The position numbers and the translations under genes were made by a program. Below are positions 1 to 8,519 of a DNA stretch of 46,531 bases, in pieces (within the stretch, counting starts at the first letter, position 1; each line of letters begins with the position of its first letter). The DNA lies in contig NZ_JABMCQ010000011.1 of assembly GCF_013179575.1 (NCBI RefSeq), forward strand, positions 1 through 46,531, given 5' to 3'. The notes under the pieces are model-generated. The model was not told the DNA's origin. It did not search any database and saw only the letters and a program-made list of their open reading frames with translations. The stretch comes from Sphingobacterium shayense. Its GTDB lineage: Bacteria; Bacteroidota; Bacteroidia; Sphingobacteriales; Sphingobacteriaceae.

Positions 1-138
1 AGATTTATAAAAACAGAACTCAATTGGGATGTTAACCCAAATACGTTATCAGTGGCATTAAAGAGAATGGACTCGTCGATTCAAATTACGAAAAACCCAG
101 TAAAGGCATCAGGAAACCTATACAAAAAATCACAGTAG
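1..138 (+). CDS. C-terminal end of an unknown protein (partial)
   Basis: An open frame enters from the left edge and runs 45 codons to a TAG at 136-138. The visible tail contains ELNWDVNPNTLSVALKRMDS and ends in a lysine-rich stretch. The pattern of a short helix, a turn with WDVNP, and a second helix with LSVALKRM resembles the winged-helix tail found at the end of some plasmid or phage primase/ATPase proteins. That is only an impression, because 45 residues are too few to assign a family. No start is visible because it lies outside the window. Confidence 0.4.
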   Translation, partial: RFIKTELNWDVNPNTLSVALKRMDSSIQITKNPVKASGNLYKKSQ

Positions 139-379
139 TATTGGTAGTGGTATTAAGCTCGACAATATTTATAACATTCGTTGGCAAGCAAGAAAAGCCT
201 TAGCTATATGTTAATTTTCTAGTACAAAGTATCAAATTTATATCTCTTATTAAAAAACTGATTTTTCCATATTGTCATCATTCGATTTTGGATTTATATG
301 ATAAAGCTCTAAATTTACTGCCAGATACCAGAAGACTATCAATTGTACCGCGGCACGCCCTTACCCTAGTGCAAATTTT

Positions 380-1351
380 ATGGAAAGAATAGAACAACTA
401 AAAACTCAACTTAAGGAAGCGTCAAAATACGCCAGATCAAGAGCTATTTCGAAGCGCCGGTTAGCGGTAATTCTTATGGATAATTTTATAGAATTACAAT
501 TATCGAGCTTAATCAGTGAAATTTTCAGTTCTCCATCCTCTTATATAAAATCAAATAAATACACTGACGCTCAAAAAAAAGTGATACCACGAAACTATGA
601 TAAGCTATTAGCCGCATCTGTTAAAGAAAACCTAATCACCGCTAAAGATAAAAATGTGTTGACGTTCTGCCACGACGTGCGAAATAACTTATATCACAAG
701 GGGGGGGATGAAAAATTGCTGGTTGAGGTGGCGATGAGATCTTTACATGAAATAATATGCAGGCACCAACCAAAATGGAAATCGGGACGGAGTATGGTTG
801 TTTATAGTTTTTCCAAAAAAGACCTAAAAAAGAGTAATTTCGACTTTTCTCTTAATTGTAACACTACAGATGATCGGCTCGCTTTTTTACGAACCAGTTT
901 TGTTTTAAATAGTCGTACAAAAAGTGTATCATTTACGCTATCCAAGTTTCTATTGGAAAAGTTGAACTATGTGAGATACGCCTTCTCATATTTAAGCAAG
1001 AATTATCCACAACTTCATCCTTATACTAAGGATTGGTCGTTCCAAGATTACCTCTCTACATTCTCGCCTTTTGTCGAAAATTCAGGAAGCACTAATACCT
1101 ATAAAAACAAAGGTGGTCAAGAGGGGCCCAACGGAAATTTCAATACACTGAATCTTGAATATAATGAAATGCGTTTAGACAGCCTTGAAAAAATTTTTTT
1201 AGCAATGAGAGCACTACCGACAGAAGATGCTGTCGAGAGGTTTTGGTCATTAAAAAACGAAATTCGAGGTATGTACGTAGCTTTTTCTTATGGGATGAGA
1301 GAACTAGAAGACGAAATTCACAACGAAATACGCAGAATAAAAGGCGGTTGA
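380..1351 (+). CDS. HEPN-motif protein of unknown role
   Basis: A 323-residue cytoplasmic protein with no signal peptide or membrane segment. Its N-terminal ~130 residues are mostly helical and contain R101-NNLY-H106, inside the stretch CHDVRNNLYHKGGDE. That fits the R-x4-6-H signature of HEPN domains, many of which are RNases in toxin-antitoxin, abortive-infection and other defence proteins. The C-terminal ~190 residues are not recognisable and may be a sensor or partner region. It stands alone, with gaps of ~240 bp before and ~400 bp after, so no antitoxin is evident next to it. The HEPN call rests on the motif and its helical setting. Nuclease activity and a defence role are inferred. Other decayed defence-type genes in the window make the context compatible. 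Confidence 0.6.
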   Translation: MERIEQLKTQLKEASKYARSRAISKRRLAVILMDNFIELQLSSLISEIFSSPSSYIKSNKYTDAQKKVIPRNYDKLLAASVKENLITAKDKNVLTFCHDVRNNLYHKGGDEKLLVEVAMRSLHEIICRHQPKWKSGRSMVVYSFSKKDLKKSNFDFSLNCNTTDDRLAFLRTSFVLNSRTKSVSFTLSKFLLEKLNYVRYAFSYLSKNYPQLHPYTKDWSFQDYLSTFSPFVENSGSTNTYKNKGGQEGPNGNFNTLNLEYNEMRLDSLEKIFLAMRALPTEDAVERFWSLKNEIRGMYVAFSYGMRELEDEIHNEIRRIKGG

Positions 1352-1754
1352 ATAAGGCTTTTTCCACATAGGGTATTTATTAGTTCTAGGTGTGGAATCT
1401 TATCAATTATAGTTAACTCATAAAGAATGCAATTTCATTGGACAAAAAGATGACCAAAATCAATTATTATAGTTGAATTAATTCGCGTTATGGATTCTTA
1501 CAATTTCAGAGTATACGTAAGAAAAATCTATTCTTTAGGCCATAAGCGTCGACATTTTGAGCTGGATCTTTTGCAAAGATATATTTTATTTTGTTTCTAT
1601 CGCGTATTTAGTGCTATATGGACCGTAAAGAGGTTTAATATTTTGGTATGTACCTCTTTCCCATAATTATTCCTTTTTTTTAAAAAACACTGATATAAAC
1701 CCGTAATTTTCAATTAAATTTTGGTCGCCGCAACTTTATATAACATCATTGTCA
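1352..1754. other. Intergenic gap with a weak hairpin
   Basis: AT-rich spacer between the HEPN-motif gene and the secreted protein. An 8-bp inverted repeat, AAAGAGGT (1627-1634) and ACCTCTTT (1652-1659), has a 17-nt loop and is followed some 10 nt later by a T-rich run. It could be a weak terminator but is not convincing. A 58-codon open frame at 1490-1666 shows no recognisable protein features. Nothing else is seen. Confidence 0.3.
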
Positions 1755-2423
1755 ATGAAAATGATTCATCCAGCTTTACTGTCACTTTTTTGTTTGTTTA
1801 CCTTTCCCCAAGTTACTCTCAGTCAAACCGATGAAGAGATTGACGCCTTTATCCCTGAAGGCTATGTCCTTTTCGAGAAGGTCTACGGCGACCTCAACAA
1901 AGACGAACAGGAAGATTGTATCTTAATAGTAAAAGGAACAGACAAAGAAAAATTTACAGAAACTAGGTTTGGGGAAATCGTTGATAGGAATCGCCGTGGC
2001 ATCATTGTACTCTTTCATAAAAATGACGGATACGAACTGGCTGTAAAAAACTTAGATTGTTTTTCGTCTGAGAATGAAGATGGCGGCGTTTATTTCGCCC
2101 CCGATTTGTCGGTTTATATCGAAAAAGGAAACCTATATTTCAATTACGGTCATGGCAGATATGGCTATTGGAGGTATACTTTTAAATTCCAATCTAAAGA
2201 TTTTGAACTGATTGGGTATGACCAATCCGACGATTTCGGTCCGATCGTTAACAAGGAAATCAGTATCAATTTTTTGACCAAGCGGAAACTGGAACGTATA
2301 AATACAAACAAAGATACACAAGTATCTGGAGATGAGGTTTTTGAAGAATCGTGGACTGATATTGAAATGGATCAGCGCATCAAACTGTCAGAAATTGAAG
2401 ATTTCGATAAGTTGGAAATATAA
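1755..2423 (+). CDS. Secreted protein with one calcium-loop-like motif
   Basis: A 222-residue protein starting at ATG 1755. A TTG two codons upstream is possible but less likely, because the signal peptide begins naturally at MKMIHPALLSLFCLFTF and is cut near TLSQ. The mature part contains DLNKDEQED, which matches the Dx[DN]xDxxxD calcium loop seen in FG-GAP/dockerin-like repeats, close to residues 48-56. The rest is acidic and beta-rich (for example NYGHGRYGYWRYTFKF). Similar secreted proteins of this size are common in Bacteroidota and lack an assigned function. It is probably periplasmic or exported. No partner gene is adjacent. Confidence 0.6.
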   Translation: MKMIHPALLSLFCLFTFPQVTLSQTDEEIDAFIPEGYVLFEKVYGDLNKDEQEDCILIVKGTDKEKFTETRFGEIVDRNRRGIIVLFHKNDGYELAVKNLDCFSSENEDGGVYFAPDLSVYIEKGNLYFNYGHGRYGYWRYTFKFQSKDFELIGYDQSDDFGPIVNKEISINFLTKRKLERINTNKDTQVSGDEVFEESWTDIEMDQRIKLSEIEDFDKLEI

Positions 2424-2583
2424 TTTAACACAAGATTGAAAATTTCGCAAAAATATAGGTGAAAACATCTAATGCAAATGGTTTCTCTGACAGAAATCGC
2501 TTTTCCGGTATTCATTTTAACCCGAAGCATTATTCTATCATCATCCCCAATCCACTATTGTGTATCGCTAATTGTGTCGCTTT

Positions 2584-3282
2584 TTATTTTTTTAGTTTGT
2601 CAATAATCTGGTTTTCAACAACACTATCATATTCAATGATATATTTCCCCGCATGAGTAACTATCATTAAGTGCTCAGCGTTATCTGTTGTAGAAATAAT
2701 AGTAACCATCTCATTATTAAATAATGTGAATCTTCCTTTGCGTACAGCGCCGAGCTGGAACCCTTCGATTTTCTTTAGGTGCGTTGGCATGGATATCTTT
2801 TCAATTCCTACGATATCTTGGTAGCTGATTTTAGTACCATACGGTCCTGAAATGTGTAGTTGCTCGACTTCAACCTTTATATTAGGTTTACTCATCCCTA
2901 TTCCAATTGATATCATAACCGCCGATATTACCCCACCCCCTATAAAAATCAGAAGGATAGTGGACTTTCTTGTACTGCCATAAAATTTTAACGAGTTAAA
3001 TATCAATATAAGAAAACCAAATAATGGGTACATCACGGAGAATACTATCAACCCATTTTCACTTCTCACTACATTGTGAAGAATTAACCCGATAATTAAA
3101 TAAGACAAGGCAAGCAAGAATAGGAAATTCCTAAAAAATTTTAAAAAGCGGACCAAGTCGAACGTACTTTTTTTACTTTCTGGCAAAGTATTATAGCCCG
3201 CTAGAAGATAATGAGCATTTTTACTGTTAACGACGACTGCAGAAAACAGCATTATTCCGGCAAGTATATAGATCAACGTCAT
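2584..3282 (-). CDS. DUF3784-type membrane protein with PH-like C-terminal domain
   Basis: 232 residues. The N-terminus has a hydrophobic helix followed by AGYNTLPESKKSTFD, the hallmark of DUF3784 membrane proteins, then two to three further membrane helices (about residues 50-75, 78-95 and 105-130). The soluble C-terminal ~95 residues (for example VEQLHISGPYGTKISYQDI) look like a bacterial PH-type domain of the kind used in small membrane-anchored proteins. No enzymatic motif is visible. A hydrophobic reading frame immediately upstream overlaps its start (ATGA) but has no good start codon of its own. The cellular role of the family is unknown. Confidence 0.7.
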   Translation of the reverse strand: MTLIYILAGIMLFSAVVVNSKNAHYLLAGYNTLPESKKSTFDLVRFLKFFRNFLFLLALSYLIIGLILHNVVRSENGLIVFSVMYPLFGFLILIFNSLKFYGSTRKSTILLIFIGGGVISAVMISIGIGMSKPNIKVEVEQLHISGPYGTKISYQDIVGIEKISMPTHLKKIEGFQLGAVRKGRFTLFNNEMVTIISTTDNAEHLMIVTHAGKYIIEYDSVVENQIIDKLKK

Positions 3283-3563
3283 TTTAAAATCTCTCTTTTT
3301 AACAAAGATTGTTTATTTATATTATTGCATAAACATAGAATTAAAATTATCGAAATCAAAATAATAACGCTACCGGCTAAAAGAATAATGTAGGCTTAAA
3401 ACATTTAATGGCTCGTGCTACAATATTTTACACGAAAAAATCTCTTTAAATAATTCGCTATCATTTTTCGATCACGTTTTGACGGATTCACTTTTCATTA
3501 TTTTAGTTTGATTCTCTTCTTATCAGATTATGTTTGTCATGTCAAATCAAACCTTGAAGCTAG

Positions 3564-3674
3564 TCAATATTTAGACACAGGATGATACTTATATACCTTC
3601 ACTTTGGTGTCAAAAAAAGCAGACTCTCCTATCTCTGGAAAAGTAGGGTTTGCGATATTCCAGTTTTCACTCTT
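3564..3674 (-). pseudogene. C-terminal fragment of an unrecognised protein
   Basis: On the minus strand, just past the HD-domain gene and in a different frame, about 35 codons read as ordinary protein: ENWNIANPTFPEIG, then a stretch ending in KYHPVSKY and a stop at 3564-3566. There is no start codon and no room for a full gene, so this looks like the remaining tail of a deleted gene. The family is not recognised. The rest of the 3283-3666 gap shows nothing further. Confidence 0.3.
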
Positions 3675-4278
3675 GACCGTCGCTAGGATTTTTCTTTAAA
3701 ATCCCCTTTTCAACGCTTTCATTTAGCTGTTCCTTAGCATAGTCCCATAGAAAAGAAGATCCCTTATCAATTACCTTTTTCTTCTCATAAACTTTTTCAT
3801 AGCCGACATTAAACTCGCGCCACGTCCCCCCGTTATTGGATATATTTTGAAGTAATGGTTCGATACGGTCCATTGCTCTGGCAAATTTCGCTTCTTCGGT
3901 CAAACCCGCTTCAAATTCCTCCCAAATCATTATAAACTCTTTTGCCTGATTTTCCGGCAAGAGGCCAAACACCCTTTGTGCAGCCAAACGTTCTGTTTCT
4001 GTATTTGTGTGATTTTTTACCTCATCGTAAATGAACGTATCTCCAGCGTCGATTTCCACAATGTCATGAATTAACACCATTTTCAATACCTTAAGAACAT
4101 CAACTTCCAGGTTCGAATGCTCGGCTAAAACCAGCGTCATCATTGCCAAATGCCAACTATGTTCCGCATCGTTCTCGCATCTGTCGCTATTAAAAAGCTT
4201 TGTCCTGCGCTGTATATACTTTAGCTTATCGATCTCCTTAATAAAGTCTAGTTGTTGCCTCAATCTTTCTGTTACCAT
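3667..4278 (-). CDS. HD-domain phosphohydrolase, YfbR/HDDC2-like
   Basis: 203 residues, the normal length for this group. The metal-binding HD pattern is complete: H40 in NDAEHSWH, H71-D72 in LIHDIVEIDAGD, and D137 in FARAMDRIEP. Relatives include 5'-deoxynucleotidase YfbR and HDDC2, which dephosphorylate nucleoside monophosphates, so a nucleotide-salvage role is likely. The exact substrate cannot be read from the sequence. It is a single cytoplasmic gene with no obvious operon partner. Confidence 0.85.
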   Translation of the reverse strand: MVTERLRQQLDFIKEIDKLKYIQRRTKLFNSDRCENDAEHSWHLAMMTLVLAEHSNLEVDVLKVLKMVLIHDIVEIDAGDTFIYDEVKNHTNTETERLAAQRVFGLLPENQAKEFIMIWEEFEAGLTEEAKFARAMDRIEPLLQNISNNGGTWREFNVGYEKVYEKKKVIDKGSSFLWDYAKEQLNESVEKGILKKNPSDGQE

Positions 4279-4385
4279 ACGGTGTATCCTATTGTAAATG
4301 CAAATATCTTAATATAAAATATTTAAGTCCTAAATTCATATATTCCAGCTTTAAAAACCGACGTTATCCGCGAGGACGGACTCGC

Positions 4386-5513
4386 CTATACCCCGTTATT
4401 TTTTGCCATTTTTTTTCTCAACCATTCCCGGACGGGCTCATCGTACCCTTTTAGGCTCACATATGCCAAAAGCAGGCTCCCTAGAAGAAGGCAAAGTGCA
4501 TATGGCCAGACTTCAACAATTGTAATCCCTTGGTTGTTACTGATCCATGCAACATAAAAATATACAAGGGGATAATGCACCATATAAAGCGGGTAGGAAA
4601 TATCTCCTAAAAACCGGCACATCCTGTTCTCGGACTCGGTGAGTTTCACGGCACCCGCGCCAAGATAAACAATGAGCGGAAATAAAAATATGATGCAAAC
4701 GGACTCGTATATTCCGTTCATCCACAGCTTCTCAGCACCACCGAGGCGAGGCATAAACAAAACGAGCAGGAGTAAGAGCCCACACCATAAAAATGCATTT
4801 TTGATTCTTGCGGGCTTTGCCACCCTCGCTAGAAGAAGTCCAGCAAAGAAAGGATACATTGTACGGATAAAGCCGATTCTTACCTGCTCTGCATTGAGCG
4901 TCCATCCCCCACTCACATCGCCGTTGGGACTAGTTATTGCCATGTGTGCGAGTACCACGGCAGAGAGGGCCACGAATATGGATAAGGCTTTCGTTGAAAA
5001 TTTTCTTATCCAGATCGCATAGAGGAAATTGGCAATATATTCAAAAAATAATGACCAGCCAACGCTGTTTAGTGGGTGCATTTCTTGCCATCCCCGTATA
5101 TCAAGCGAAAGAGGAACAGGGAGTATGGTGTACCCGATTAACATTACCAGTAGCATTTTCCATAGGGGCACAGTATGGATCATAGGCCAGATCGCTGAAT
5201 CTGTGAAATAGAAACCGATAGCCCCAAGGGTCATTCCCAGTATGACCAGCGGTTGTAGCCGTGCAATCCTTCGTTTAATGAAAGTCCCTATGCTCATCCT
5301 TTGCCATCTGTCATCATAGGCTGAACTGATCACAAACCCAGAGAGCAGAAAGAAAAAATCCACGGCAAGATAGCCATGATTGACCAATATATCTAGGTGG
5401 CCTGTCGCCAGCGGTTCTGACAAATGAAAGGTAACAACTACAATAGCTGCAATACCCCGAAGGCCGTCCAATACCGGAAAATACGGTCTAGGAGTTAGTT
5501 GGTTATTCTGCAT
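4386..5513 (-). CDS. Acyltransferase 3 family membrane protein
   Basis: 375 residues with about ten hydrophobic helices. It opens with VLDGLRGIAAIVVVTFHLSE, the signature of the acyltransferase-3 (OafA/YrhL) family. R19 and H30 are the conserved residues expected to serve acyl transfer at the membrane. A second conserved block, MVHYPLVY, lies near the C-terminus. Such enzymes O-acylate surface glycans, lipids or exported metabolites. It lies 43 bp after a paralogue on the same strand, and the two probably share a transcript. The substrate is unknown. Confidence 0.87.
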   Translation of the reverse strand: MQNNQLTPRPYFPVLDGLRGIAAIVVVTFHLSEPLATGHLDILVNHGYLAVDFFFLLSGFVISSAYDDRWQRMSIGTFIKRRIARLQPLVILGMTLGAIGFYFTDSAIWPMIHTVPLWKMLLVMLIGYTILPVPLSLDIRGWQEMHPLNSVGWSLFFEYIANFLYAIWIRKFSTKALSIFVALSAVVLAHMAITSPNGDVSGGWTLNAEQVRIGFIRTMYPFFAGLLLARVAKPARIKNAFLWCGLLLLLVLFMPRLGGAEKLWMNGIYESVCIIFLFPLIVYLGAGAVKLTESENRMCRFLGDISYPLYMVHYPLVYFYVAWISNNQGITIVEVWPYALCLLLGSLLLAYVSLKGYDEPVREWLRKKMAKNNGV

Positions 5514-5556
5514 CTTCGATATAAAATATTTTTCTTTTAATTTGTAATTTCGTTTG

Positions 5557-6669
5557 CTATTCCTGCCCTATAGCCTGTTTTACTACGGTTGTTTTACTTC
5601 GGCTGCTTAAATACCCTCTAATGGGTTCATCAATCCAGCGTAGCACAACGTGTGCAAACACGATAAGCAGTAGCATTCCAAGCGCGATAATAATAGCTAC
5701 CTGCGGAGTCGGAGGTGCTTCTGTTTCTACATAGCTCATGAATATCCATATAAAAGGATAGTGTATCACGTAGAGAGGATAAGAAATATCTCCGAGCCAT
5801 TTGCAAAGATTTTTCGTTCCCAAGCCGATATTTTCTTTTCCTGAGCCAAGGGCTATCAGAACAGGGAAATAGAAAATGACCAGCAGAGGATCTATGATTG
5901 GGCTTATCGTTTCGGAGTACGGTATAAAGAAAACAAGAGACAAAGCGATAGCCAGCACCCAGAAAGGTGTACGTTGATATACTGCCCACCGTGTACGAAA
6001 CAATAATACGCCCGCTGTAAACGAAAAAGAAAGACGGATTCCACCTGCCCAAAAATTATCGCCTCCAAAACCAACAGCTAGATAGCCAGACCTGTACGAT
6101 TCCAAGCAAAGGATTACAGCCGATATGATCACGATTGCCCAGAGCACACGCTTAGAAACTCGAACCAAAAACAGAGCATAAACAATGTTCGCGATGTACT
6201 CCCAGAAAAGCGACCATGTCGGGGGATTGAGATGAAACAAATTGAAGTACCGTTGGGGAACAGCTGGATAAGGAATAAGTAGCAATCCACTTAAGAACAT
6301 GAACAATATCTGCGTCTCATCAAAAGAAAGGGCTAAACTACTGAAAGGGTCAAACAAAAATGCTAGGAGACCGATAATGGCTCCGATAATAACCAAGGGA
6401 TGAAGGCGTATCAATCTTCTTTTAAAAAACTCCATCCTTGTCATATTTCCCAACCTGTTGTCATAGGCATAGGCGATGACAAATCCAGATAAACAAAAGA
6501 AGAAATCGACGGCTAGGTAGCTGTGAGGAATGAAATTATCCCGGTAGTCAGGAGTGGCAATTTCCATAAAATGGAACAGAACAACTCCGATCGCCGCAAT
6601 TCCGCGGAGTCCGTCCAGAGCGTTAAAATGCATCTTTGTAGTTGGTGTCGCAGAGTTCTCTTCTTTCAT
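5557..6669 (-). CDS. Acyltransferase 3 family membrane protein
   Basis: 370 residues and about ten membrane helices. It has the same family signature, ALDGLRGIAAIGVVLFHFME, with R22 and H33 as the conserved pair, plus VIHYPFIW near the end. It is the upstream member of a tandem pair. The two proteins share the same layout but have diverged well beyond a recent duplication, so they may act on different substrates. There is no glycosyltransferase or polysaccharide cluster next to them to indicate the target. Confidence 0.87.
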   Translation of the reverse strand: MKEENSATPTTKMHFNALDGLRGIAAIGVVLFHFMEIATPDYRDNFIPHSYLAVDFFFCLSGFVIAYAYDNRLGNMTRMEFFKRRLIRLHPLVIIGAIIGLLAFLFDPFSSLALSFDETQILFMFLSGLLLIPYPAVPQRYFNLFHLNPPTWSLFWEYIANIVYALFLVRVSKRVLWAIVIISAVILCLESYRSGYLAVGFGGDNFWAGGIRLSFSFTAGVLLFRTRWAVYQRTPFWVLAIALSLVFFIPYSETISPIIDPLLVIFYFPVLIALGSGKENIGLGTKNLCKWLGDISYPLYVIHYPFIWIFMSYVETEAPPTPQVAIIIALGMLLLIVFAHVVLRWIDEPIRGYLSSRSKTTVVKQAIGQE

Positions 6670-6842
6670 TAAGGACGATTAGAATAAATAAAATTTTTAA
6701 AAAAAATAGATAGTCGAAAGATACTGCATCTAACATTGCTTATTGTTACAGCATCGTATCAATAAATCGACAATTTGTATCAAAAGTCTGTTAATAATGA
6801 TTCTTTTCTGGCCGACTTAAACTGATCGGAGCCGTCATTAAA

Positions 6843-7050
6843 TTATTTCCTATTAGTTTTTTCAGTCACAAGAAGTGCCCCTGCGCAGTTGACAAGATAA
6901 GAAACCAAATTTTCTTCTGAGAAAGATAACTCTTGTTTGATTTCTTCGTCATTGCGGTGCGAAATAGACGCCTCAGAATTAATAGAAACACAATTGGCCT
7001 AGCATTTCTCTTGTTGTCAAATCCGAAATCTGGTTATCGATCTTTGCCAT
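6843..7050 (-). pseudogene. Small frameshifted gene, family not recognised
   Basis: Minus-strand reading starts at ATG 7050 with MAKIDNQISDLTTREMLGQ, then shifts frame at about 6990 and continues as SINSEASISHRNDEEIKQEL and SEENLVSYLVNCAGALLVTE to a stop at 6843. Joined by a single frameshift this gives a helical protein of about 68 residues with natural-looking composition. It is the only structured sequence in the 6670-7204 gap. It may be a decayed small gene; the family is unknown. Confidence 0.4.
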
Positions 7051-7204
7051 TCATGAATAAACAAAAGACAACTGCAAAAAGCATCATTACAGGTAATTAG
7101 AAAGTACGAAAACGAATCGCATCTGTAGAAACTGTTTTTCGAAACTTTTGTATATTGGTTCCACACAAACATTGTTAGTTGCAATTTGAAATAACACCCT
7201 GCAA

Positions 7205-7783
7205 ATGATAGACAATATAAAAATTTTAGACTCCCAAATCCTTTCGGACAATTGGTATGTTCTTAGAAAAATAACTTACGAATATTCGAAACCGGACGGT
7301 ACAAAGTCAGTCCAAAGTAGAGAAGCTTATGATCGAGGAAATGGCGCAACAATTTTACTCTACAACAAAGAGAAAAAGAAGGTAATTCTCACAAGACAAT
7401 TTCGACTTCCAACATTTGTAAATGGAAATAAAACAGGAATGTTAATTGAAGCTTGCGCCGGTTTGTTGGACCAAGACAATGCGGAAGATTGTATCAGAAG
7501 AGAAACCGAAGAAGAAACAGGATATAAAATTAGAGAAGTACGGAAAATATTTGAAGCGTATATGTCGCCAGGTTCCGTAACCGAGATTTTATATTTCTTT
7601 ATAGCGGAATATGCAAAAGAAATGAAGGTAACCGATGGTGGTGGTGTTGAACACGAAGAAGAAAATATTGAGGTTTTAGAACTTGATATTTCGCAAGCAA
7701 TGAAAATGATAGAAACGGGAGAAATTAAAGATGGAAAAACAATTATGTTACTTCAATACTTAAAACTTAACAACATACTTTAA
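7205..7783 (+). CDS. nudK: NudK-like Nudix hydrolase (GDP-mannose pyrophosphatase type)
   Basis: 192 residues. The Nudix box is visible as G86 ... R99-E100-x-E102-E103-E104-x-G106, in [10 protein letters not shown]. The surroundings (ACAGLLD before, and [20 protein letters not shown] after) match the NudK/ADP-ribose pyrophosphatase-type subgroup. NudK splits GDP-mannose into GMP and mannose-1-phosphate with Mg2+. The full-length fold appears intact. Immediately downstream lies a broken DUF4406-like gene that would have been co-transcribed. Confidence 0.85.
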   Translation: MIDNIKILDSQILSDNWYVLRKITYEYSKPDGTKSVQSREAYDRGNGATILLYNKEKKKVILTRQFRLPTFVNGNKTGMLIEACAGLLDQDNAEDCIRRETEEETGYKIREVRKIFEAYMSPGSVTEILYFFIAEYAKEMKVTDGGGVEHEEENIEVLELDISQAMKMIETGEIKDGKTIMLLQYLKLNNIL

Positions 7784-7786
7784 ATT

Positions 7787-7990
7787 ATGATGATTCTTAT
7801 TGCAAGTCCTTATCGAGGAGGAATGTACGACGACCCGGTGCTAGTGAAGAAAAATTTAGACAAACTTAAACCGGTTGGTTTACCGTTATTTGGTAAAGGA
7901 TATATCCCAACAATTGGAGAATAGGTTGCTTTACCGTTAATGCAGCTAGCAGGCTCGAAAGCAACTGGCGTGCTGAAGAAGTTCTCTTAA
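7787..7990 (+). pseudogene. Broken DUF4406/nucleoside deoxyribosyltransferase-like gene
   Basis: Starts with two ATGs three bases after nudK. It reads MMILIASPYRGGMYDDP, then FGKGYIPTIGE, a TAG at 7922-7924, and in the same frame VALPLMQLAGS before the similarity ends near 7957 and a second stop follows at 7988. In the DUF4406-like family the stretch runs GEWVALPL, so the TAG stands where a Trp (TGG) codon is expected, a single-base change. The last ~60 residues of the usual ~110-120 are missing. The fragment therefore has both a nonsense mutation and a lost 3' end. The family placement is from recalled sequence patterns. Confidence 0.6.
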
Positions 7991-8076
7991 GTAAAACTAA
8001 CCAGGATTGTGCTGATTTTCTCGATTTGTCGGTTTATCACCTTATTATTGTATACAATTGAATCAAACCTTAATAA

Positions 8077-8499
8077 ATGGAACCCGAAATATCTGTCATA
8101 AACACCGTCATATTCTTTTTATTAGCAGCACTTCACCTTTATTGGGCGGTTGGCGGGAACAGCGGAATAAACGCCACCATCCCCACAGATGTTAACGGAC
8201 GTAAGTTGTTTCGTCCAAGTAGGGGTATAACACTTGTCATGGCAATGGGCTTGTCTCTGTTTGGCCTATGTAACATAGCATTTGCCGGTATAATGCACAC
8301 CAATTTGGATCCACTATATTTCCGCTACAGTATCCTGCTTATCGCCGTCATCTTCTTCTTACGCGCTATAGGTGATTTTCGCTACATAGGTCTCACCAAG
8401 CGCCACAAGCAAAGCCTTTTCGCGCTATGGGACACCCGCTTGTACACGCCCCTTTGTCTGATCTTAGCCGCTTCGCATTTTTTCCTCTATATGCATTAG
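8077..8499 (+). CDS. DUF3995 four-helix membrane protein
   Basis: 140 residues with four hydrophobic helices. It contains the HLYWAVGG motif near the first helix and a GDFRYIGLTKR loop before the last, both characteristic of DUF3995 proteins. Function of the family is unknown. It converges on the double START-domain gene with only 20 bp between stop codons. Confidence 0.78.
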   Translation: MEPEISVINTVIFFLLAALHLYWAVGGNSGINATIPTDVNGRKLFRPSRGITLVMAMGLSLFGLCNIAFAGIMHTNLDPLYFRYSILLIAVIFFLRAIGDFRYIGLTKRHKQSLFALWDTRLYTPLCLILAASHFFLYMH

Positions 8500-8519
8500 A
8501 AACGGATATCGGTTAGCGC

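Noticed and set aside
1490..1666. 58-codon frame beginning MDSYNFRVYVRKIY
   Set aside because: It has no recognisable domain or signal, no neighbour relationship, and overlaps a hairpin; chance frame more likely.
3284..3395. Hydrophobic frame (IILLAGSVIILISIILILC) ending in ATGA overlap with the DUF3784 gene
   Set aside because: The overlap is suggestive of coupling, but there is no ATG, GTG or well-placed TTG start, and hydrophobic frames arise easily in AT-rich DNA.
7925..8057. Frame NWRAEEVLLSKTNQDCADFL downstream of the broken DUF4406-like gene
   Set aside because: It reads like protein but is short, has no start, and could not be linked to any family or to the upstream gene.
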